Shown one piece after another: positions 51,248 through 60,425 of a stretch of 64,000 bases of DNA. The notes below the pieces were generated by a model that saw nothing but the letters and a program-made list of their open reading frames with translations, was not told where the DNA came from and did no database searches. The translations under genes and the position numbers were made by a program. How positions within the stretch are numbered: position 1 is the first letter of the stretch; every line of letters begins with the position of its first letter. Origin of the DNA: Chryseobacterium cheonjiense (GTDB lineage Bacteria > Bacteroidota > Bacteroidia > Flavobacteriales > Weeksellaceae); NCBI RefSeq assembly GCF_012927265.1, contig NZ_JABBGF010000002.1:434001-498000 (forward strand), read 5' to 3'.

Positions 51248-51341
51248 ATTATTTGCTATATATTAATATTATGATAAATATCAATCCGATTATTTATTTA
51301 GAATAATTAAAAACAATATATTTGCAGAAAATTTGTGTTTC

Positions 51342-53492
51342 ATGAAAAATGTACTGATCTGCGCTTCGCTGCTAGGTTCTATGCTGACTTTTGCTCAGGA
51401 AAACGATTCTATTAAATCGAAAAATATAGAGCAAGTTATCATTAATAAAATGGTGAAAAAACTTGATACCGAATCCTCTAACAAAATGTCGGTGAAATTC
51501 ATAGAAAATCCACAGGTTTATTCTTCTATCGATAAAGGTATTTTGGAAAATGAAAACATTTTCACTGTTGATGATGCTTACAGAAATGTAACCGGTTTAC
51601 AAAAAATGTGGAATCCCACAGGAAGAGCAGGAGACGGTGGTTCATTTTTCGTTTTGAGAGGTTTTCCTTCTCAAGCGTCTACACGAAATGGTGTGGTAGC
51701 ACCCGTAACCTCTACAATCGATGCAATAAACGTAGAAACACTGGAATTTTTGAAAGGTCCTGTTGGAACACTTTATGGAAGTACCGTAGCTTCTTACGGT
51801 GGTCTAATTAACAGAGTCACCAAAAAACCTCAGCAAAATTTCTTTGGTGCAGTTTCAGCTTCTGCCGGAACTTACAACACTTACAGAGCAACTGCAGATA
51901 TTAATGCTCCGATTACAAAAGACTTGCTTTTCCGCATAAATACGGCTTATACAAACGAAGGAAACTTCACAAAAACCGACGCTAAAAATCAATATACAAC
52001 ATTTGCTCCGAGCTTGACCTGGAATGTTTCCGACAAATTACAGTTAAATGTAGATTATGAATTATTTCACAACCGAGTAACAGCAAACCCCTATTTCTTC
52101 TATCTTTCACCAAAGACTCTGAACGGAATTGATAATATGAAAGATTTAGAAAAAGTAGCAGGTTTGGATTATAAAGAATCTTTCACGGGAAAAGATCTAT
52201 ACATGACTGCAAGAAATTCCAATGTTTTCGGAAATGCGAAATGGAAGATCAACGATAATATCACTTCAAATACTTATATCAATAATTCCGATTCTTATTC
52301 AGACGGTTACAATCCCTATTTTTCGGTTGCATACGATGCCGTATCTTCCTCTTATTTAGTTGCAAGGGCAGATCAATCTACAAATGGCAGTAAAAAATCT
52401 TGGTTTCAGATTCAACAAAACTTCAACTTTAATTATGATTTTTCAAACGGAATGAAAAACAAAACAGTTGTCGGTTTTGATTATATGAGAACAACGGAAA
52501 GATTGCGTTACAAATATTTGAACGGTAATTTTGATACTGTAGTAGCTTCAGGCGCAGATTATTCCGGAATGAATAGTGATGCTTTGTCTGCACTTTATGC
52601 TAATTCTGCTAATTTTTCAACATGGGACTATTTAAGAGATTTGAATACTTATTCTGGATATATTTCCAACTTATTTACTCCGATCGCCAACTTGCACATA
52701 ATGGCGGGGCTTCGCTATGAAAACAATGATTACCTGGGCGGGACTTCCGGACCAAATCCGGAGAAAGCATTCAACCAATCTGCATTTTCACCAAAAGCAG
52801 GAATTGTTTATGAAATTGTGAAAGATAAATTTTCGGTTTTTGGAAATTATCAAAACTCATTCAAGTCCAACGGATATTACACTTCTGATGTAGCGGGAAA
52901 TACAATTTTATCAGACCCGGAAAGAGGAAATCAGTTTGAAGGAGGTTTCAAAGCGAGTTTATTTAATAATAGATTTAATGCAACGGTTTCTTACTACAAC
53001 ATCAAAGTGAAAAACCAATTGTTATACACCGGAGAGTATGCTCCAAATTTTGTTTCAGTGCAAAAGCAGGCCGCTTCTACACTCAGCAAAGGTTTCGAGT
53101 TGGAAGTTAACGCATATCTTGTAAAAGGGTTCTCTTTAGTCGGAGGTCTGGCGTATAACGATACGGTGGATGAATCCACAGATTTGAGGCCAACAACAGC
53201 GGGTTCTTTCTGGAATGCTAATTTCAATCTGGCATACCAGTTTGTTGATGGAAGAGCAAAAGGTCTCGGGTTCGGATTTGGTGGAAATTATGCCAGTGAT
53301 AATAATGTAACAGGGGATTTCATACTCCCAAAATATTTCGTTTTGAATGTCAATGCTTTTTACGATGCCAAGAAATTCAGAATCGGAGTTAAAGTTGATA
53401 ACTTCACGAATGAACATTATTGGACAGGATATTCTACAGCAAATCCGCAAAAATTGGCAAATTTTTTAGGAACAGTTGCGTATAAATTTTAA
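51342..53492 (+). CDS. TonB-dependent siderophore receptor (FhuE/FpvA type)
   Basis: A 716-residue outer-membrane receptor from the ATG at 51342 (MKNVLICASLLGSMLTFAQ signal peptide); an upstream TTG in frame would add three residues before the signal. The plug contains VDDAYRNVTGLQKMW and VETLEFLKGPVGTLYGS, with a following GGLINRVTKKP, a pattern of ferric-siderophore receptors. The barrel ends FLGTVAYKF. A TATATTTG -7 box lies at 51317-51324. It is followed by a PepSY protein and a second receptor on the same strand. Ferric-siderophore uptake is likely; the particular siderophore cannot be named. Confidence 0.87.
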   Translation: MKNVLICASLLGSMLTFAQENDSIKSKNIEQVIINKMVKKLDTESSNKMSVKFIENPQVYSSIDKGILENENIFTVDDAYRNVTGLQKMWNPTGRAGDGGSFFVLRGFPSQASTRNGVVAPVTSTIDAINVETLEFLKGPVGTLYGSTVASYGGLINRVTKKPQQNFFGAVSASAGTYNTYRATADINAPITKDLLFRINTAYTNEGNFTKTDAKNQYTTFAPSLTWNVSDKLQLNVDYELFHNRVTANPYFFYLSPKTLNGIDNMKDLEKVAGLDYKESFTGKDLYMTARNSNVFGNAKWKINDNITSNTYINNSDSYSDGYNPYFSVAYDAVSSSYLVARADQSTNGSKKSWFQIQQNFNFNYDFSNGMKNKTVVGFDYMRTTERLRYKYLNGNFDTVVASGADYSGMNSDALSALYANSANFSTWDYLRDLNTYSGYISNLFTPIANLHIMAGLRYENNDYLGGTSGPNPEKAFNQSAFSPKAGIVYEIVKDKFSVFGNYQNSFKSNGYYTSDVAGNTILSDPERGNQFEGGFKASLFNNRFNATVSYYNIKVKNQLLYTGEYAPNFVSVQKQAASTLSKGFELEVNAYLVKGFSLVGGLAYNDTVDESTDLRPTTAGSFWNANFNLAYQFVDGRAKGLGFGFGGNYASDNNVTGDFILPKYFVLNVNAFYDAKKFRIGVKVDNFTNEHYWTGYSTANPQKLANFLGTVAYKF

Positions 53493-53506
53493 TATCAGCC
53501 ATACTC

Positions 53507-53532
53507 ACTATTCCTGGAAATTCAGGAATAGT
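53507..53532 (+). other. Intercistronic hairpin between receptor and PepSY genes
   Basis: ACTATTCCTG-GAAATT-CAGGAATAGT, a perfect 10-bp stem ending 8 bases before the PepSY start codon. No T-run of terminator type follows (ATATTTTAATG). It may set the ratio of receptor to PepSY expression through partial termination, mRNA protection or masking of the start. Confidence 0.6.
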
Positions 53533-53540
53533 ATATTTTA

Positions 53541-54749
53541 ATGAGGAAGAAACGTCATCATAAAAGAAAACCTTCATTTATAAAAAAATGGTCTGCCAAA
53601 CTGCACTTGTGGTTTGGCTTATCCGTTGGGATTATTGTTTTTATTGTTTCGCTGTCTGGAACCCTATATGTTTTCAAAGATGAAATTCAAGGAATTTTAC
53701 GAAAAGACGCTGTTTATATAAAAGACGAAACCATTGCGCAGCAACCATTACCAATACTGGCATTAAAGGAAAAAGTTGCCCAAACACTCAGTGAAAAATT
53801 TCCGGTTACTTCCGTAGAAATTCCTTTAGATAAAAACAAGTGTTACGAATTTTTATACTACGAAAAAGATAAAAATGCCTGGAATTATTTTGATGAGGTA
53901 AAGATCAATAAGCTGGTGTATGTAAATCCATATAACGGAGAAATTTTGGGTGTTTACAACGAAAAGTATGACCTTTTCCCTATTCTGAAAGCCATACATT
54001 GGAGCTTATTACTAAAAGCAGACTGGGGAAAATATGTGGTTGGAATTCCTACAGTCTTATTTATTATTATGCTCATTACAGGAATCATCCTTTGGTGGCC
54101 CAAAAACAAAAACGCACGAAAAGGACGTCTCCGATTCAATTGGAAAGAAGTAAAAACATGGAAGCGCAAGAACTATGATCTTCATAATATTTTAGGATTT
54201 TATGCTTCATTTATTGCTTTAATAGTGAGCTTATCCGGAATTTACTTTTCATTTCCCTGGGTAAAAAATGCTTTTAACCTTGCATTATCCGGCTCACCGG
54301 AACTTCCTAAAGAAAAAGAAATAAAATCTCCGGACTCTGCCTCATCTGTAAGTAAATCTGTTTTTGACCTCACCGCAAAGGAAACGAAAAAACTATATGG
54401 CGCTTCGTCAGGCTTCAGAATTCCCCTGAACGGAAAAAACAAAAAAGGAAAAGACCTGAAAAATATTCCGGTTACCGTTTATGGCGAAGACGGAAGATTT
54501 GCCGTCAGAAGCCAGGTTGTTTTCGACAAATACTCAGGAGAACTATTAATGAATAAACCTCATCAACAATTAACCAATGCTGAAAAATACGCCAATGCCA
54601 ACTACGATATCCATACCGGCTCCTATTTCGGGATTTTTGGGAAAATACTTTGGTTTGTCACCGGTTTGGTGTGCACTGCACTGCCCATTACGGGATTTTT
54701 GATATGGCTTGGAAAAAAAAAGAAAAAGGGAATTAGAAAATTATCATGA
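53541..54749 (+). CDS. PepSY-TM membrane protein (putative ferric reductase), copy 1
   Basis: A 402-residue inner-membrane protein with a basic N-terminus (MRKKRHHKRKPSF) and four membrane segments at about 25-46, 165-186, 217-240 and 370-392. Conserved histidines sit at the membrane edges: H22 (KLHLWFGL), H153 (IHWSLL), H215 (YDLHNILGF) and one in YDIHTGS near residue 358, a pattern suited to haem ligation. Periplasmic PepSY-like domains lie between. Such proteins (PiuB/FpvG-like) are linked to reduction of ferric siderophores at the inner membrane. It follows one receptor by 48 bases and overlaps the next by four. Paralogue of the gene at 57030. Confidence 0.88.
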   Translation: MRKKRHHKRKPSFIKKWSAKLHLWFGLSVGIIVFIVSLSGTLYVFKDEIQGILRKDAVYIKDETIAQQPLPILALKEKVAQTLSEKFPVTSVEIPLDKNKCYEFLYYEKDKNAWNYFDEVKINKLVYVNPYNGEILGVYNEKYDLFPILKAIHWSLLLKADWGKYVVGIPTVLFIIMLITGIILWWPKNKNARKGRLRFNWKEVKTWKRKNYDLHNILGFYASFIALIVSLSGIYFSFPWVKNAFNLALSGSPELPKEKEIKSPDSASSVSKSVFDLTAKETKKLYGASSGFRIPLNGKNKKGKDLKNIPVTVYGEDGRFAVRSQVVFDKYSGELLMNKPHQQLTNAEKYANANYDIHTGSYFGIFGKILWFVTGLVCTALPITGFLIWLGKKKKKGIRKLS

Positions 54750-56863
54750 AAAAGACCATTTTAGCAGCTGCTGCATTAGCTTCAGTCAACGTATTTGCAC
54801 AACAGAGGGATACACTGCAGGTAAAAGATGTAGATGAGGTTGTAATGACCGCCTCAAGGAAAAAGGAAAGCAGTAAAGAAATTCCGGGGTCGGTGACAAT
54901 TGTCAATCAAAAGCAGATCCAGTCACAACTAACTGTAAATTCAGATATTACAAGCATTCTGCAATATACTGTTCCGAGTTTGGCAACGAGTTCAGGGCAG
55001 ACCTCCAATACCGGACAAACCTTAAGAGGACGTCAGGTCTTGGTACTGATTGACGGGGTCCCACAATCTACTCCTTTAAGAAACGGCGCCAGAGATATCA
55101 GATCTATAGACCCTTCCGTTATTGAACGAATCGAAGTCATCAAAGGAGCTTCATCGATTTATGGAAACGGCGCAGACGGTGGTATTATCAATTACATCAC
55201 CAGAAAAAATAACGATGACAAAAAAATTTCAGGAATTTCACAAATAGGAATCACAGGGCAACCTTACGGTGGAACGCTGGGATTCAGGGCAAGCCAGTTT
55301 TTATCAGGAAAGATTACTAAAAGCTTTGATTACGCAGCTTCTTTTGCTTATGAAAGAACCGGTTATATGAAGGACGCGGACGGAATAAACCTAAGCCCAA
55401 CCTACAGCACCGCAAAAATGAATAATTACAACGGAATGCTGAAGCTTGGTTACGATTTTAATGATAACAACAGGATTGAAGCTTCTTATATCGGGTATGC
55501 TTCAAAATCAGATCTTAATTTAGGCCTTAAAACCGGAAAATACGGATCAATCCCAACCATCGGTGAAGGATTAGGAAAAGGTTTGGAAACCACTCCGCAG
55601 GGAACACCCAGAAATCACAACCTCAAACTGAGCTACGACAGTAAAAGACTTTGGCAGGGCACCTCACTAAATGTCAATCTCTATATGCAGGATTTCAGAA
55701 CGGTATATGGCTACAGCGATACATTTTTTAACGGAGGGCAGTCGAATGTTATTTCTAAAAAGTATGGCGCAAGAGCTAATTTTGACACTCAGTTATGGAA
55801 TGCAAAGAATTCCCAGGCAGAAGTTATCTACGGAATTGATGTTCTGAATGATCAGACCGTTCAGAAGCTTGAAGACGGCCGTTACTGGACTCCAGATATG
55901 AATATGACGAATATTGCTCCTTTTATGTTGGTTAAAATTGATATCATGAAAAAATTAACGATCAAGGGAGGACTTCGCTATGAAAATATGAAAGTAAAAG
56001 TGGGTGATTTCAATACATTGTCAACCATTAAAAATGACGGTACCTTTACCCAAAGTATTTTTGTAAAAGGCGGAGACCTCGAATATAACGCTTTGGTGGG
56101 AAACATAGGAGTCCGTTACAACATCAATTCGGCTATCAATATTTTCGGAAGCTTCTCCCAGGCCTATTCCATTAATGAGCTGGGAAGAATCTTAAGAACG
56201 TCGACTTCAGAAACGATCAGTAATCTTGAAACAAAACCAATTATCGTCAACAATTATGAGCTGGGAACGACAGGACAAATTACCAAATGGCTTAATTATG
56301 AAATCACTTCTTACGTAAGTACTTCAAAATTGGGGGCAACTTTCGTGCAAAGTCCCGACCGTGCTTTGACCATTCAGAGAGCTCCGGAAGTGGTGTATGG
56401 AGTGGAAGGATTCCTGCATTTTTCTCCGGCCAGATGGATCCGTTTTGGAGGAAGCTATAGCTGGATCGAAGGCATCACCTCTCCGAAAGATGATGGAGAC
56501 TACTCTACCAAGATCAATAACAGCAGAATTTCAGCTCCAAAAGTTTTAGCCTATATTCAGACAAGACCTGTTGATAAATTATCTGTAGGACTGGATATGC
56601 TTCACGCATTCGAGCAGGACAGATTTCAGCCAAATGCCAAAACCGGACTTTTTGCTTATGGTGAAGGCAGAGTTCCGGCCTATACTGTTTTCAATTTTAA
56701 ATCAAGTTATGATATTAATAAAAACTGGAAACTATCAGTAGGAATCGAAAACCTTTTTAATACAATGTATCAGCCGGCTATTGCATGGTGGACCGCCAGG
56801 GACAGCGATTTCAACAACGCTTTGGGAATGAGAGGAACATTTATAGTTGAATATAAATTTTAA
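54746..56863 (+). CDS. TonB-dependent receptor (ferric siderophore type)
   Basis: A 705-residue outer-membrane receptor with signal peptide MKKTILAAAALASVNVFAQ, TonB-box-like VDEVVMTASR near residues 28-37, a plug with SSGQTSNTGQTLRGRQVLVL and RIEVIKGASSIYGNGADGG, and a barrel ending in FIVEYKF. Its ATG overlaps the stop of the PepSY gene (ATGA), so the PepSY protein and this receptor are co-translated. The plug is closest in pattern to hydroxamate and aerobactin-type receptors, inferred only by eye. A terminator follows. Confidence 0.88.
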   Translation: MKKTILAAAALASVNVFAQQRDTLQVKDVDEVVMTASRKKESSKEIPGSVTIVNQKQIQSQLTVNSDITSILQYTVPSLATSSGQTSNTGQTLRGRQVLVLIDGVPQSTPLRNGARDIRSIDPSVIERIEVIKGASSIYGNGADGGIINYITRKNNDDKKISGISQIGITGQPYGGTLGFRASQFLSGKITKSFDYAASFAYERTGYMKDADGINLSPTYSTAKMNNYNGMLKLGYDFNDNNRIEASYIGYASKSDLNLGLKTGKYGSIPTIGEGLGKGLETTPQGTPRNHNLKLSYDSKRLWQGTSLNVNLYMQDFRTVYGYSDTFFNGGQSNVISKKYGARANFDTQLWNAKNSQAEVIYGIDVLNDQTVQKLEDGRYWTPDMNMTNIAPFMLVKIDIMKKLTIKGGLRYENMKVKVGDFNTLSTIKNDGTFTQSIFVKGGDLEYNALVGNIGVRYNINSAINIFGSFSQAYSINELGRILRTSTSETISNLETKPIIVNNYELGTTGQITKWLNYEITSYVSTSKLGATFVQSPDRALTIQRAPEVVYGVEGFLHFSPARWIRFGGSYSWIEGITSPKDDGDYSTKINNSRISAPKVLAYIQTRPVDKLSVGLDMLHAFEQDRFQPNAKTGLFAYGEGRVPAYTVFNFKSSYDINKNWKLSVGIENLFNTMYQPAIAWWTARDSDFNNALGMRGTFIVEYKF

Positions 56864-56887
56864 AATTTATTCTGTTTAGATTAACAT

Positions 56888-56926
56888 AAAAGCGTTTCGA
56901 TTTAAATAAAATTGAAACGCTTTTTT
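56888..56926 (+). terminator. Terminator after the second receptor gene
   Basis: AAAAGCGTTTC and GAAACGCTTTT form an 11-bp stem with a 15-base AT-rich loop and a T-run. It separates this operon from the second PepSY gene. Confidence 0.88.
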
Positions 56927-57029
56927 CTTTGCATTAAGTTCCAAAGATCAATAAAACCTGATCAAAATCCTTAATTATAAATATTCTAAATAAAAATTAA
57001 ATATTATCTTTGCGGCAATTAGGATGAAT

Positions 57030-58241
57030 ATGAGGAAAAAGCATCACCATAAAAAAAAACCAAGCACTTTCAAAAAATGGACCGGTAAGCTGCATTTGTG
57101 GTTTGGTTTGGGTATCGGGTTTCTGATTTTTATTATCTCGATTACGGGCGCATTGTATGTCTTTAAAGATGAGATTGAAAATTTCACCCGTAAAGATGTT
57201 ATTTATCATAATGAACAAAATATTGAAAAGAAACAGGCTCTTCCGATCCGTGTACTAGAGAAAGCCGTTGTAGAACAGGTAAAAGAAAAATATCCTGTTC
57301 ACTGGGTGAATATCCCGATTGATAAAAAGATGTCTTATCTTTTCTATTGGTATGAGCATGATCCTAAAGGCTGGAACTATTTCGACGAATTTCCAATCTA
57401 TAAAGTGGCATACGTCAATCCTTACAACGGAAAAGTCCTGAGAACCTATGACGAGAAAAACGGATTCTTCCAAATTGTAAAAATGATTCACTGGAGCTAT
57501 CTCTTAAAACAGTCCTGGGGAACTTATCTTGTAGGAATACCTGTAATTATATTCATTATCATGCTTATTTCAGGCATCATCCTTTGGTGGCCGAAGAATA
57601 AAGCTGCCCGCAAACAGCGCTTTTCTTTCAAATGGCAAAACGTAAAAGGTTGGAAAAGGAAAAACTACGACCTTCATAATATTCTTGGGTTTTATGCTTC
57701 CATTTTTGCGTTGATTTTTTCCATAACAGGATTATTTTATGCTTTCTTTGTCGTTCAGGCTGCGATTTATTTTATTTTCTCCGGAGGGAAGACTGCGTAC
57801 CCGGACTTTTCATCAATCAGGACAAAAGCTCCTGTCGAATTGAGGACCGAAGGAACATTAGATAAAATCAGCAATACTGTTAAAGCAAAATATCCGGATT
57901 CCTATGGCTTTTCCATTGATCTTGGCCATGAGCATATGGATGATCATGAACATCCGAACTTTGAAGTATATGTAAAACATTTATCTTATTCTTATCATAA
58001 AAGCAGCAGCTTGATTTTCGATGAAAATTCGGGTGAACTGCTTCACACGCACGACATGAAAGACAAAAATTTCGGCGAAAAAGCAGTCGGCGCCAACTAT
58101 GATATTCACGTGGGATCGATTCTGGGACTGCCTACAAAGATCATTGCTTTTGTTGTAAGCCTTATATGTGCCTCATTACCAGTAACCGGCTTTATGATCT
58201 GGTGGGGAAGAAGAAAAAAGAAGAAGGTAATATCAGCGTAA
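57030..58241 (+). CDS. PepSY-TM membrane protein (putative ferric reductase), copy 2
   Basis: A 403-residue paralogue of the protein at 53541, clearly related along its whole length: the N-terminal MRKKHHHKKKP, GKLHLWFGL, ALYVFKDEIENF, the middle membrane block with IHWSYLL and LHNILGFYAS, and the final YDIHVGS. The ATG at 57030 is chosen over 57024 because it matches the paralogue's start. One extra feature is a His/Asp/Glu-rich periplasmic loop (LGHEHMDDHEHPNFE, about residue 295) not found in copy 1, which could bind metal. A TATCTTTG -7 box (57005-57012) gives it its own promoter. Function as in copy 1, possibly for a different siderophore. Confidence 0.87.
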   Translation: MRKKHHHKKKPSTFKKWTGKLHLWFGLGIGFLIFIISITGALYVFKDEIENFTRKDVIYHNEQNIEKKQALPIRVLEKAVVEQVKEKYPVHWVNIPIDKKMSYLFYWYEHDPKGWNYFDEFPIYKVAYVNPYNGKVLRTYDEKNGFFQIVKMIHWSYLLKQSWGTYLVGIPVIIFIIMLISGIILWWPKNKAARKQRFSFKWQNVKGWKRKNYDLHNILGFYASIFALIFSITGLFYAFFVVQAAIYFIFSGGKTAYPDFSSIRTKAPVELRTEGTLDKISNTVKAKYPDSYGFSIDLGHEHMDDHEHPNFEVYVKHLSYSYHKSSSLIFDENSGELLHTHDMKDKNFGEKAVGANYDIHVGSILGLPTKIIAFVVSLICASLPVTGFMIWWGRRKKKKVISA

Positions 58242-58328
58242 TATTTTTTTTAAATAAAATGCTGCTTAATCGTCTAATAATAATATCTTTTTTATAATTT
58301 TAGCCTTTTAGAATTATTAAGAAGAGAA

Positions 58329-59297
58329 ATGTCATTAGTAGATTTGTCAAAACAGGTTGCGTTGGGAATTGATATCGGCGGAACGAACACAAAATTTGGA
58401 GTGGTAAACCACAGAGGCGAAGTGCTGGAAAAAGGAAATATCCGGACCGATGCCTATCCTACCGTAGAAGAATATATTGACGCTTTATACGAGGCCGTTC
58501 ATCCCCTGATCGAAAGCCACGGAAAAAATAAAAATTTTGATGGGATAGGAGTAGGAGCTCCCAATGCCAACTACTATACAGGAACCATTGAGCAGGCACC
58601 CAATTTACCATGGAAAGGAGTTATTCCTTTTGCGGAACTGATCAAGGCCAAATTCGGGCTGCCTTGTACCATAACCAATGATGCCAATGCTGCAGCCATC
58701 GGAGAAATGCTTTTCGGAGCAGCAAGGGGAATGAAGGATTTCATTATGATAACCTTGGGAACCGGTGTCGGAAGCGGTATTGTTGCCGGCGGTAAATTGA
58801 TCTACGGACATGACGGATTCGCAGGAGAACTGGGACATACTATTGTAAAGCCTGGCGGAAGAAAACACTGGAGCACTGGCTCTGAGGGCTGCCTTGAGGC
58901 GTATGCTTCTGCTACAGGAATTGCCATCACCGCAAAAAAAATGCGTGCAGAGTTTCCGGAGTCTATGCTGAATCAATATCCTGAAGAAGCCATCAATTCT
59001 AAAACCGTACACGAATGTGCCTTGAAAGGTGATCCTATTTCTATTGAAGTTTTCAGGTATACCGGACAAAAATTGGGTGAAGCGCTGGCTAATTTTGTGA
59101 TGTTTTCTTCCCCTGAAGCGATTCTTCTTTTCGGAGGCGTTATCAAAGCCGGTGATTTTATTTTAAAACCTACAAAGCTTCACATGGAAAGAAATTTACT
59201 TCCTATTTTCAGAAACAAAGTAAAGCTGGTTTTCAGTGAACTCGATGAGGCAGATGCTGCGATTCTGGGAGCAAGTGCTTTGGTTTGGGAAAAATAA
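58329..59297 (+). CDS. ROK-family sugar kinase
   Basis: A 322-residue member of the ROK family. The phosphate loop is DIGGTNTKFG (15-24). The catalytic aspartate is D118 in TNDANAAAIGE. A TLGTGVGSGIVAGGKL stretch binds adenosine, and ELGHT carries the conserved zinc-site histidine H170. ROK kinases usually have a CxCGxxGCxE zinc motif; here only the last cysteine remains (C188 in TGSEGCLE), with GRKHWST in place of the first two. Zinc binding may therefore be weak or rebuilt with other residues. A glucokinase-like role is likely; transcriptional-repressor ROK proteins have an N-terminal helix-turn-helix, absent here. Confidence 0.88.
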   Translation: MSLVDLSKQVALGIDIGGTNTKFGVVNHRGEVLEKGNIRTDAYPTVEEYIDALYEAVHPLIESHGKNKNFDGIGVGAPNANYYTGTIEQAPNLPWKGVIPFAELIKAKFGLPCTITNDANAAAIGEMLFGAARGMKDFIMITLGTGVGSGIVAGGKLIYGHDGFAGELGHTIVKPGGRKHWSTGSEGCLEAYASATGIAITAKKMRAEFPESMLNQYPEEAINSKTVHECALKGDPISIEVFRYTGQKLGEALANFVMFSSPEAILLFGGVIKAGDFILKPTKLHMERNLLPIFRNKVKLVFSELDEADAAILGASALVWEK

Positions 59298-59319
59298 ATT
59301 GAACGTATACATAAACATG

Positions 59320-59345
59320 AGCATCCTTTTTAAGGGTGCTTTTTT
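59320..59345 (+). terminator. Terminator of the ROK kinase gene
   Basis: AGCATCC and GGGTGCT (one G-T pair) around a 7-base loop, followed by TTTTT. Confidence 0.8.
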
Positions 59346-59361
59346 ATTGATAAATATTTTC

Positions 59362-59535
59362 ACGCAAAGATAAATTGATGTCTCGCTGATTTTAGAAGAC
59401 AAAGGCAATAAATTGCTGCGCGAAGCGAACGTCAGCTTCATCAATCAGCTTGCTGATACTTCTTTATCTTCTCGAAATAATATGCTGTGAAAATAAATTC
59501 TTTGCGTCAAATAAAATCACGCTGATTTAGCAGAC
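59362..59535. repeat. Decayed intergenic repeat region between the ROK kinase and msrA genes
   Basis: The 472-base gap holds no reading frame of value. ACGCAAAGA (59362-59370) recurs inverted as TCTTTGCGT (59499-59507). CGCTGATTTTAGAAGAC near 59384 is similar to CGCTGATTTAGCAGAC (59520-59535). Small hairpins such as ATCAGC-TT-GCTGAT lie between. Such CGCTGATTT-type repeats are common between genes in flavobacteria, which is my general knowledge rather than proof from this window. Confidence 0.45.
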
Positions 59536-59710
59536 TTTTGTTTTAGAAATTCATAGTTTTACTGTTTTATATGCTTAAAGAACGTTTTAATCTCAAAGTC
59601 AATTATTCTTACTTGCTGCAAAAAATAATTTGTCTGATCTATCATCATCATTTGGATTTGACTCGGATGATGGCGCAAAAATTGAAAAACTTTTCCTTAT
59701 TTTTGATTAG

Positions 59711-59743
59711 TTTTTTCTCCATTATTCCTTAAACGAGAAAAAA
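59711..59743. promoter_or_regulatory. Inverted repeat just upstream of msrA
   Basis: TTTTTTCTC (59711-59719) pairs perfectly with GAGAAAAAA (59735-59743) around 15 bases, 26 bases before the msrA start. A TATTTTTG -7 box lies at 59698-59705, so the repeat would be in the 5' leader of the transcript. Confidence 0.3.
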
Positions 59744-59769
59744 TATTCAAATACAATAATCAACTTACA

Positions 59770-60324
59770 ATGGATAACAATAATTTAGAACAGATTACTT
59801 TCGGAGGCGGATGTTTCTGGTGTGTGGAAAGCTGTTTCAATATGCTGAAAGGTGTACAGTCTGCTATTTCGGGATATTCGGGAGGGCATAAAGACAATCC
59901 CACGTATGAAGAAGTATGTACAGGAGAAACCGGTCATGCAGAAGTAGTACAGATCACTTATGATCCTGCCGTTATTTCTTACGAACAGTTAATGGATGTC
60001 TTTTTCTTTCTCCATGATCCTACCCAGCTGAACCGACAGGGCAATGACATCGGCACCCAATACCGTTCGGTAATTTATTATAAAGACGATGCTGAAAAAA
60101 CAAAAGCTGAAGAAGCTATTGAAAAATCTAAACAGTCGGGAAGATGGCAGGGAACTTATGTTACGGAATTGACGAAATTCGAGAAATTCTGGCCGGCAGA
60201 ACAATACCATCAGGGATATTACAATGAAAATCCTACACAGCCTTACTGCAGCGCCGTGGTAGGTCCTAAAATCCAGAAATTCAAAAAGCATTTCAGTGAA
60301 TTGGGAATGCTGAACGCGGGATAA
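59770..60324 (+). CDS. msrA: Peptide-methionine (S)-S-oxide reductase MsrA
   Basis: A 184-residue methionine sulfoxide reductase. The catalytic motif GGGCFWCVE puts the nucleophile at C15, with the second cysteine C18. The signatures SGYSGGHKDNPTYEEVCTG (37-55), TGHAEVVQI and HDPTQLNRQGNDIGTQYRS follow. A resolving cysteine may lie near the C-terminus (PYCSAVVGP). No signal peptide, hence cytoplasmic. No msrB gene is adjacent. A 472-base gap separates it from the kinase gene, and a clean terminator follows. Confidence 0.96.
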   Translation: MDNNNLEQITFGGGCFWCVESCFNMLKGVQSAISGYSGGHKDNPTYEEVCTGETGHAEVVQITYDPAVISYEQLMDVFFFLHDPTQLNRQGNDIGTQYRSVIYYKDDAEKTKAEEAIEKSKQSGRWQGTYVTELTKFEKFWPAEQYHQGYYNENPTQPYCSAVVGPKIQKFKKHFSELGMLNAG

Positions 60325-60365
60325 TAAATAAATTCAAACTTTAAGGTTTAGAAGATTAAAAAAAT

Positions 60366-60393
60366 AAAGCGAAGAGAATGGTCTCTTCGCTTT
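60366..60393. terminator. Terminator between msrA and the convergent susD gene
   Basis: AAAGCGAAGAGA-ATGG-TCTCTTCGCTTT, a perfect 12-bp stem with an A-run before and T residues after, usable in both directions. Confidence 0.92.
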
Positions 60394-60425
60394 TGCAATA
60401 ATTAATAGTAAGTCTATGAAGATAT

